Below, in pieces: positions 40,471-46,192 of a DNA stretch of 46,192 nt (positions are counted from its first letter, which is position 1; each line of letters opens with the position of its first letter). The notes beneath the pieces are model-generated. The model saw only the letters and a list, made by a program, of their open reading frames with translations. It ran no database searches and had not been told where the DNA came from. The DNA comes from DASZBX01 sp035943635 (lineage in GTDB: Bacteria > Actinomycetota > Actinomycetes > Streptomycetales > Catenulisporaceae). Location: positions 1 to 46,192 of the forward strand of contig DASZBX010000130.1 in the NCBI GenBank assembly GCA_035943635.1. The letters are read 5' to 3'. Made by a program: the position numbers and the translations under genes.

Positions 40471-42558
40471 GTGCCCAAGACCCCAGCATCAGCGTCCGGC
40501 GCCGCACAGGCAGGGATCGACGTCCTCGCCGAGCTTCTGCGCAGCGGCGAGGACGACCCCGAAGCCGAGCGCATTCTCGAGAACGCAGGCCTACCATCGG
40601 CGTTGCTCACGGACCCCGACTTCGGGCCCGAGGGGCGATTCGACCAGCGTTGCCGAGCCGGCGCGCTGGCCGCTTTGACGGATCTGCGCCGGCAGGACAT
40701 CTCACCCGCGATCCTGGGCTCGATCCTCGACCGGCTCGTCGATCCTTACATCGTCGACCTCGTTGCCGACCAGATCGAAGCGGAGGCCGCCCGGCGGGTG
40801 CCGGACAGCACGGCGTGGTTCGCGCATGTGGACGCGCTGCGTGCTGCCGCAAAGGGCGTGCCCGCAGCCGAAGCCGCCGCGGCACTACTTCAAGCCCGAG
40901 TTCACGAGGGCCGCGGCGAGACGGACGAGGCCAGACGGCAGACCGAACAGGCACTCGCGCTCGCGCCTGACCTGTTCCCGGCGATCCGCGACCGCGCCGA
41001 GTACGAACTCTGCTCCGGGAACTGGGCACGCGCCTGGCAACTCGCCTCCTCGATCGAGGACGACGACCTCGCTTCGAACCTCCTGTGGTGCCTCGATACA
41101 CTGCGCAAACCCGCGCAGGTGCCGAGGGCCGCGAGGCCTGCACGGAACCAGCCATGCCCGTGCAGGTCCGGCCGCAAGTACAAGGCTTGCTGCGAGGGCA
41201 AGGACACCGGCACAGCCGAGCACCACCTGGAACGGCGTGCACCGGCCCTGTACGCGATGCTGGCCACTTACTCCCAGCGCAGTGCGCGTCGCGCGCTCTA
41301 TGACCGGCTGCGTGCACAAGTGCCGGGCAGCCCGGCGACGTTCATGTTCTGTCTCGACCTCGCCATCTTCGACGGCGGAGCGGCCGCCGCCTTCATGGCC
41401 TGTCGCGGCCACCTGCTGCGCGAGGACGAGCGCGCACTGCTCGACCGGTGGCTCACCACACCACTCGACCTCTACGAAGTGACCTGGACCAAGCCCGGTT
41501 CCCGGTTGCGACTGCGCAGCCTGGTCGGCGGCCCCCAAAGCATCGAGCTCGACGACCGCGCCTTCTCCTCCTCGGTCGGGCGACTCGATCTGGTCCTCGC
41601 CCGCCTGCAGCCGGAGAACCTCGACGGCAAGCTGCGCGCCCTCGGCGGCCTGGCCTGGCTCGACCGGGGCAAACGCCGCTCGACGGTGAAGCTCTTCCCG
41701 ACCTCGCCTCTCGCACCGGCCCCGGGCAACGTCGAGGGCGGCGGTTTCACTCAGCGCGCCTTCGAACTCATCGACGCTCCGGCCGGACCACTCGAACTCA
41801 CCACCACCGACGGCGACGAAGTCCGCTTCTGCACCGTCGTGCTCGACCTGGACGACGCCGACGCCGTATGGGAGGCGCTGCTCGACCAGTGCGAACCCGC
41901 GCCCGAACAGCGAATTCGCACAGCCGACGACTACCGTGCTCTGCACACCCGCATGCCGGAGAAGTTCCTCTGGAACACCGGTGAGGAGATCGAGTCGATC
42001 GTCAAGCTGGACACCGGCGGTTTCATCAACGTCGGCACGCTCGCTCTCGACGACCTGGCCGGCCTCATCAAGGTCAGCACCAACTCGGAGCAGCGACTGG
42101 ACGCCCTCATCGAACTCGTCCGGGCACAGGCGCCCGATGCGCGTGTATTCTCGCGTCAGACGCAGACGGCGCAGGAGCTGGCCGGCCCTCAGAAGCACGA
42201 AGGCCGGGCGACCGCCCGCGATCGCCTCGTCCGGCGCCGCCTCGGCCTCGAGTTTGCCGAGCCCGCGCCGCGCAGAATCATCTACGAGTCCTACTTCCTA
42301 CCCGTGGACTTCGAAGACTCCGGCCTCGCCGACCGCATCAGCAGGGTGACGATGACGGGCAACATGCTCGCCGCCGCCTCGATCGACGGCATGACCCCCG
42401 CGCAGGCCCTCGCGGCCGGCGGCGAGCCGCGCCTTGAGGCGCTGGCTCTGATCGACGACTGCGAGTGGAGCCGTCGGCGTAAGGCCGAAAACGGCGAGGA
42501 TGTCACCGCAATGCCTGATCCCGACGAACTCCGCCAGGCCCTCGGGGTGCCCCGCTGA
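40471..42558 (+). CDS. Large SEC-C motif protein
   Basis: A 695-residue protein. A zinc-type SEC-C motif (NQPCPCRSGRKYKACC, about residues 226-241) lies between an N-terminal helical, TPR-like half (AAAALLQARVHEGRGETDEARRQTEQALAL) and a large C-terminal region without an assigned domain. The C-terminal region has a possible second module around EEIESIVKLDTGGFINVGTLALDDLAGLIKV. SEC-C motifs bind zinc in SecA and many stand-alone proteins. The GTG at 40471 has no Shine-Dalgarno sequence; a TACGAT at 40458-40463 could be the -10 box of a leaderless mRNA. Codon use is similar to the host. Function is unknown. Confidence 0.8.
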   Translation: MPKTPASASGAAQAGIDVLAELLRSGEDDPEAERILENAGLPSALLTDPDFGPEGRFDQRCRAGALAALTDLRRQDISPAILGSILDRLVDPYIVDLVADQIEAEAARRVPDSTAWFAHVDALRAAAKGVPAAEAAAALLQARVHEGRGETDEARRQTEQALALAPDLFPAIRDRAEYELCSGNWARAWQLASSIEDDDLASNLLWCLDTLRKPAQVPRAARPARNQPCPCRSGRKYKACCEGKDTGTAEHHLERRAPALYAMLATYSQRSARRALYDRLRAQVPGSPATFMFCLDLAIFDGGAAAAFMACRGHLLREDERALLDRWLTTPLDLYEVTWTKPGSRLRLRSLVGGPQSIELDDRAFSSSVGRLDLVLARLQPENLDGKLRALGGLAWLDRGKRRSTVKLFPTSPLAPAPGNVEGGGFTQRAFELIDAPAGPLELTTTDGDEVRFCTVVLDLDDADAVWEALLDQCEPAPEQRIRTADDYRALHTRMPEKFLWNTGEEIESIVKLDTGGFINVGTLALDDLAGLIKVSTNSEQRLDALIELVRAQAPDARVFSRQTQTAQELAGPQKHEGRATARDRLVRRRLGLEFAEPAPRRIIYESYFLPVDFEDSGLADRISRVTMTGNMLAAASIDGMTPAQALAAGGEPRLEALALIDDCEWSRRRKAENGEDVTAMPDPDELRQALGVPR

Positions 42559-43138
42559 CCGACCTCGGCTCGAGTGGGCGGGGGTGCACCTCGGCACGGT
42601 GGGCCGAATTTCTTCGGGCTGCTCAGGGCTGCAGGTGGATCCGGGTCGGCGTCTCAAGGATTTCTCGTGCCCCGATGGAATCGGAGAGACGTCGACTGAC
42701 GACGGCAGCGGCGAGGTCATCTGGAAGCGCGGCTGAGAACTGAGCCCCTTGACCGCACGCAGGTCGGCAGCGGGGTCACGGACCCGGCCTGGGGCGTTGT
42801 GCAGGGCTTCACGCCAGAGCTCGGGCGTGAGGTCTGCGCGCTACGGCAAGTTCGCGCGACTTTCGCGAGCCCGCGCTGCTGGATTGGCCGGCTGCCGCCA
42901 CCGACAGGTCGCGCACGAGGAAGGCCCGGCTGGTCGAACCGGTACCCAGCCGTCGGCGCACCTCCCAGCGACCCGCCAGGACATCGCCCGCAACGGCCTC
43001 AAGCTCATCACCCGCCACCGGCTCGGCGGGAACGACCTGACCGCCGCACTCGTCAACACCGCCGACCATCGAGGCATCCAACTGCGCCCGCTCAGCGAAG
43101 CAATCTCAGACCTGCCCTCCCTGCGACAACCACCCTAA
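42559..43138. other. Gene debris without an intact ORF
   Basis: Several short protein-like pieces are visible. On the plus strand, 42960-43138 ends with RNGLKLITRHRLGGNDLTAA and SEAISDLPSLRQ before a stop, and 42635-42736 ends in GSGEVIWKRG. On the minus strand, around 42740-42840, LTPELWREALHNAPGRVRD appears. None has a start or full length; I cannot name their families. The stretch looks like a set of truncated genes. Confidence 0.45.
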
Positions 43139-43150
43139 GCACCGGCACCC

Positions 43151-43270
43151 GTGGTTGCCGGAATGCTCGGCTTCCATCCCGTGCACACGGCCTACGTCAC
43201 CAAGCAGGCCGGGACCGACTGGAGCAGGTACGCGCCCGGAGACCACTCCCGCAACCTCGGCAGGCGCTGA
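43151..43270 (+). pseudogene. C-terminal fragment resembling an actinobacterial recombinase
   Basis: The 39 codons before the stop at 43268-43270 read VVAGMLGFHPVHTAY and TKQAGTDWSRYAPGDHSR. This resembles the C-terminal end of actinobacterial tyrosine recombinase/integrase-like proteins (LGF-x-x-x-T and A-x-x-x-W-x-x-YA). The catalytic part is absent, so it is a remnant. The family call is from memory and is uncertain. Confidence 0.4.
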
Positions 43271-43317
43271 CGAAATCCCGGGGTGCGGGTGCGTTCAGCG
43301 GTGTGACGAGAAAATTT

Positions 43318-43361
43318 GCAGAGGGTTCTCTGCCGAGAATACTTTGCAGAGGACACTCTGC
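43318..43361. promoter_or_regulatory. Doubled palindromic operator of the ArsR gene
   Basis: GCAGAG-GGTT-CTCTGC (43318-43333) and GCAGAG-GACA-CTCTGC (43346-43361) have identical 6-bp arms and 4-base centres; the second extends to TTGCAGAG/CTCTGCAA. Centres are 28 bp apart and the second ends 5 bases before the first ATG. Confidence 0.85.
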
Positions 43362-43366
43362 AAGTT

Positions 43367-43984
43367 ATGCTGAGCCCTATGCCCACCGAACCCGAACTCC
43401 CGCCCAAGTGCACCGTGGCCGAACGGCGGCTCGACGCACGCAGCCTGCGCGCCCTCGCGCATCCGCTGCGCATGCAGTTGCTGGCGATGCTTTCCATCGA
43501 CGGCCCCGCCACCGCCACCGGTCTCTCCGAGCGGCTCGGCGAGAAGACCGGGACGGTCAGCTGGCACCTGCGTCACCTCGCCGACCACGGGTTCATCGAA
43601 GAGGAGGCCGGGCGCGGAACCAAGCGGGAGCGCTGGTGGCGGGCGGTGGAGCAGCGACAGGTGATGCACGGCGCAGAGTTCTACGACGACCCCGACGCGC
43701 AAGGAGCCTTGTCCGTCCTCATGCACGAAACCGTGCAGCGCTACTTCACCCGCTCCCTCGACGCCCTGGTCCAGGACTGGGACGAGGAGTGGCTCAAAGC
43801 CGCCGCCTTCTCCGACTGGATCACCATGCGGATGACCCCGGCACAGCTCGCAGCGCTCAATGCGGACCTGCTCGCCGTGGTCGAGCGGCACGCTCCGCCG
43901 GCGGACGCCGAACCGGGCCCAGGCGCGCAGCCCGTCGTCGTGCAGCTCCAGTCGTTCCCCCGTCTCGGCCGCCGCTCCTCGTGA
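43367..43984 (+). CDS. ArsR-family (HTH_20) transcriptional regulator
   Basis: A 205-residue regulator. The winged helix (about 20-95) shows LRALAHPLRMQLLAML, GPATATGLSERLGEKTGTVSWHLRHLADHGFIEEE and KRERWWRAV. There are no cysteine metal ligands of the ArsR sensor type, so the effector is unlikely to be a metal. ATG at 43367 or 43379; neither has a Shine-Dalgarno sequence. Two palindromes lie directly upstream, so autorepression is very likely. The P450 gene follows at 98 bases on the same strand and may be cotranscribed or be a target. Confidence 0.9.
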   Translation: MLSPMPTEPELPPKCTVAERRLDARSLRALAHPLRMQLLAMLSIDGPATATGLSERLGEKTGTVSWHLRHLADHGFIEEEAGRGTKRERWWRAVEQRQVMHGAEFYDDPDAQGALSVLMHETVQRYFTRSLDALVQDWDEEWLKAAAFSDWITMRMTPAQLAALNADLLAVVERHAPPADAEPGPGAQPVVVQLQSFPRLGRRSS

Positions 43985-44082
43985 ACGGCGGCGCGATCAC
44001 CGCCGACCGCGTCGGCGGCGATATCGGAATGCCCCGATAACTGATCACCGGCAAACACCGTGAACACTTTGGAGAGATCCCG

Positions 44083-45372
44083 ATGAGCGACCTCGGCCAG
44101 GCGATATCGTTCGCTTCCAGCCTCTACCGCCAGCGCGCGAGCGTCGTCTGCGCGGGCTACGTCAAGCGCGACCCGTTGGCACGGCTGACCCTGCGGCCGG
44201 GCCGGGACGACCCATACGCGATCTACGACCGGATCCGCGAGCGCGGGCCGCTGTCGCCGACGCGCCGCGGGGACTGGGTCAGCCCGAGCCACCGCATGTG
44301 CGCCGCGGTCCTGCGCGACCGCCGCTTCGGCGCGGTCCCGGCGGACGGCGACCCGCGCAGGCCCGAGGACGAGTTCGAAGCCTCCTTCCTGACCATGAAC
44401 CCGCCCGACCACACCCGGCTGCGCCGGTTCGCGCAGCCGTCCTTCAGCCCGAAGGCGATGGCAGGCTACCGCGGCCTGATCGAGCAGTCCGTAGCCGGGC
44501 TGCTGGACCGCGCGGCCGAAGCGGGCGGATTCGACCTGGTCCCCGCCTTCGCCTCACCCCTGCCGATCACCGTCATCACCGAACTGCTGGGCATCCCGGA
44601 AGAGGACACCGACGGCTTCGCCGAATACGGCGCGAGCCTAGCCGGCGCGCTGGACGGCATCAGATCCCTGCGGCACGCCGCGCGGCTCCAGGCGGACTCG
44701 GACAAGCTGAGCCGGGTCTTCGAGCGCCTGTTCGAACTGCGCCGACGCGAGCCGCGCGACGACATCGTCAGCCGGTTGGTCGCGGCGGAGGGCGACCAGG
44801 TGCGGCCGGAGGAGATCATGCCGATGTGCGTGCTCCTGCTGATCGCGGGCTTCGAGACCACGGTCAATCTGATCGGCAACGCGGTCCTGGCCCTGCTCGA
44901 CCATCCTGACCAGTGGCGCGCGCTCTGCGAGGACCCTGTGGGCCTGGCGCCGAAGGCGGTCGAGGAGACGCTGCGCTACGACCCGCCGGTCCAGCGCACC
45001 AACCGCTACGCGCTGGAGGCCGTGGAGCTCGAGGGCGGGAGGGTGCGCAAGGGCCAGGTCGTGGTCACCCTGATCGGCGCCGCGAACCGGGACCCCGAGG
45101 CCTACGAGCGCCCGGACCAGTTCGACATCCACCGCGAGGGCGTGCCCGACCACCTGGCCTTCTCCAGCGGCATCCACTACTGCGTCGGGCAGCCGCTGGC
45201 TCGGCTGGAGGCGACGATCGCGTTGCGGATGCTGGCCGAGCGCATGCCCGATCTGGCCCGCACCGGAGCCATCCGCCGACGCAACTCGACCACGATCCGG
45301 GGGCCGATCCACGTACCGGTCAAGGCCGGCGCCGCGCGGACGCCGCGCGCGTCGACACCGGATCGCGCATAA
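44083..45372 (+). CDS. Cytochrome P450
   Basis: A 429-residue actinobacterial-type soluble P450 monooxygenase. The I-helix AGFETT (255-260), the K-helix EETLR (294-298) and heme-binding FSSGIHYCVGQPLARLE with Cys367 are intact. TMNPPDHTRLRRFAQPSFSP is the B'/C-helix signature. The N-terminus has about 30 extra residues before the usual fold. GGAGAG lies before the ATG. No ferredoxin or reductase gene is adjacent. Substrate is unknown. The Pro/Arg-rich last 15 residues are outside the fold. Confidence 0.94.
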   Translation: MSDLGQAISFASSLYRQRASVVCAGYVKRDPLARLTLRPGRDDPYAIYDRIRERGPLSPTRRGDWVSPSHRMCAAVLRDRRFGAVPADGDPRRPEDEFEASFLTMNPPDHTRLRRFAQPSFSPKAMAGYRGLIEQSVAGLLDRAAEAGGFDLVPAFASPLPITVITELLGIPEEDTDGFAEYGASLAGALDGIRSLRHAARLQADSDKLSRVFERLFELRRREPRDDIVSRLVAAEGDQVRPEEIMPMCVLLLIAGFETTVNLIGNAVLALLDHPDQWRALCEDPVGLAPKAVEETLRYDPPVQRTNRYALEAVELEGGRVRKGQVVVTLIGAANRDPEAYERPDQFDIHREGVPDHLAFSSGIHYCVGQPLARLEATIALRMLAERMPDLARTGAIRRRNSTTIRGPIHVPVKAGAARTPRASTPDRA

Positions 45373-45711
45373 ATGAAAGGCAGGCACCCGAAGCCGGCTC
45401 CGCCACCCTGAGCGCCGCCAGCGCACCTTGCAGAATCTTTGCGCGCTACCGACGTTGCTCGGCGTCGAGGCCGCCTGAAAGAGCCCGGGTAGGAATCTCC
45501 ACACCGACAGTGGCTTGCAGTGGTGGACGAAGCCGTGTACCCGGGCCGCGAAGCGCCGCCGTACCCGCACACCCCGGGGCGGCGGCGCTTCGCGGTTCAG
45601 GGTATGGTTCTGGCTGGTGCGGCCGTGAGCGTGCCCCTTCGTGCCAGTCTGGTATCAGACGCCCGCTTTGTCGGGTTGCCCTTGAAGGGCCAGACAGGAG
45701 ATCCACACCGC
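45373..45711. other. Spacer with terminator hairpin and possible IS left end
   Basis: No gene. A hairpin with 15-bp perfect arms (45546-45560 and 45581-45595) probably ends the P450 transcript. A TGAGCGTGCCCC sequence at about 45626 may be the IS3-type left terminal repeat, but the partner is not in the window. Confidence 0.4.
45546..45595 (+). terminator. GC hairpin after the P450 gene
   Basis: A 15-bp perfect stem (CCGCGAAGCGCCGCC and complement) and a 20-base loop, 174 bases after the P450 stop. Confidence 0.65.
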
Positions 45712-46095
45712 ATGACCAGCACCAACGCCCCGATACCCGCCGCCTGTGATCCGGCGGCCAAGCCTGCGCGCCATACGTTCTCGGCCGAGTACAAGCTGCG
45801 GATCGTCGCGGAGTACGACGCCACCCCGACCGGGGAGAAGGGCGCGATCTTGCGCCGGGAACGGCTGCACCACTCCCACGTGATCGAGTGGCGCCGCGCC
45901 CGGGACGCCGGAGCGATGACCACGCTGACCGACCAGAGAACCTCCCCGGCTCGGCCCAAGCCCGGGCAGGAGGCCGCCGAACTGGCACGGCTGCGTGCGG
46001 AGAACCAGCGTTTGAAGAAGGACCTGACCAAGAAGGACGCCGCGCTGGTGGTGCTAGGCAGTGTTGGGGAATGTCTCAAGGCGCGAATCCGGTGA
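45712..46095 (+). pseudogene. Truncated IS3-family transposase OrfA
   Basis: 127 codons. HTFSAEYKLRIVAEYDATPTGEKGAILRRERLHHSHVIEWRRARDAGA is the helix-turn-helix of actinobacterial IS3 OrfA, followed by the leucine-zipper-like ELARLRAENQRLKKDLTKKDAALVVLG. In complete proteins ALxxLG leads into a KAHxLLE segment; here it changes to SVGECLKARIR and stops. The break is at about 46060, with sequence of a different character beyond it, so a second insertion or a deletion has cut the gene. OrfB is not present before the window ends. Confidence 0.75.
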
Positions 46096-46192
46096 TCGCC
46101 GTCGCCTGGCCGCACCGCACGCAACGGCACAGACGACCGAGTATGAGCCGTCCCGTGCGGCGCGCCCATGCTCGGCGCTGACCAGATTCGCC

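Noticed and set aside
40885..42198. Minus-strand frame opposite the SEC-C gene
   Set aside because: The plus strand has a SEC-C motif and coherent composition; the other is a shadow.

Overview
The window is about 70% GC with strongly GC-biased third codon positions. It carries Actinomycetota signatures: a GlnR-type operator before a type I glutamine synthetase, a Nur-like nickel box, a GAF-ANTAR regulator, a deazaflavin (F420)-type nitroreductase and an MmpL-like transporter. It reads as chromosome of a filamentous actinomycete of the Streptomyces/Catenulispora kind (inference; no rRNA or tRNA gene was seen). The left two thirds are mostly intact chromosome. The right third, from the 3' end of glnA onward, is accessory sequence with mobile-element debris.

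Layout. 1-4.9 kb: a membrane-protein gene cut by the window edge, a GNAT-NfeD-SPFH stomatin operon, a TIGR01777 epimerase, a membrane protein and a cold-shock gene. 5.5-11.7 kb: two pirin genes flank a cheB-cheR(PAS)-GAF/ANTAR operon with no other chemotaxis genes. 11.8-16.9 kb: the bacterial RNA-repair pair hen1-pnkp, followed downstream by a lysine-rich putative 2OG-Fe(II) hydroxylase. 17-21 kb: a divergent TetR/GNAT pair and a divergent YczE-type membrane protein/MocR regulator pair with helically phased direct repeats. 21-23 kb: a DUF4097-like secreted protein and a NiCoT nickel permease under a Nur-like box. 23.3-26.8 kb: an SDR, a RES/Xre toxin-antitoxin pair, a NUDIX hydrolase, a TetR gene that has lost its DNA-binding domain, and a nitroreductase. 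26.8-32.3 kb: a two-component system divergent from an MmpL transporter, then kptA (RNA 2'-phosphotransferase). 32.3-34.5 kb: a GNAT-YjbR-GNAT operon and a small membrane protein. 35.1-36.6 kb: glnA with its GlnR operator.

The most unusual structure is at 36634-38791. A 35-bp sequence that includes the last codons and stop of glnA is repeated, with one mismatch, 2.1 kb downstream, immediately before what looks like the original glnA terminator. Just inside each copy lie helically phased TGTGCAAC repeats that resemble integrase arm sites. Between them are a HigB/HigA-type toxin-antitoxin pair with a leaderless promoter and a decayed membrane-protein gene. No intact integrase is visible. I read this as a small integrative element, or the remnant of one, that uses the 3' end of glnA as its attachment site and is held by its toxin-antitoxin module.

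Beyond it lie a pRiA4b ORF-3-like gene divergent from a large SEC-C protein gene, recombinase-like debris, an ArsR regulator with a doubled palindromic operator next to a cytochrome P450, and a truncated IS3 orfA at the right edge. Two separate RNA-end-processing activities (Pnkp/Hen1 and KptA) occur in one 46-kb window. Nothing in the sequence links them beyond proximity of about 15 kb.
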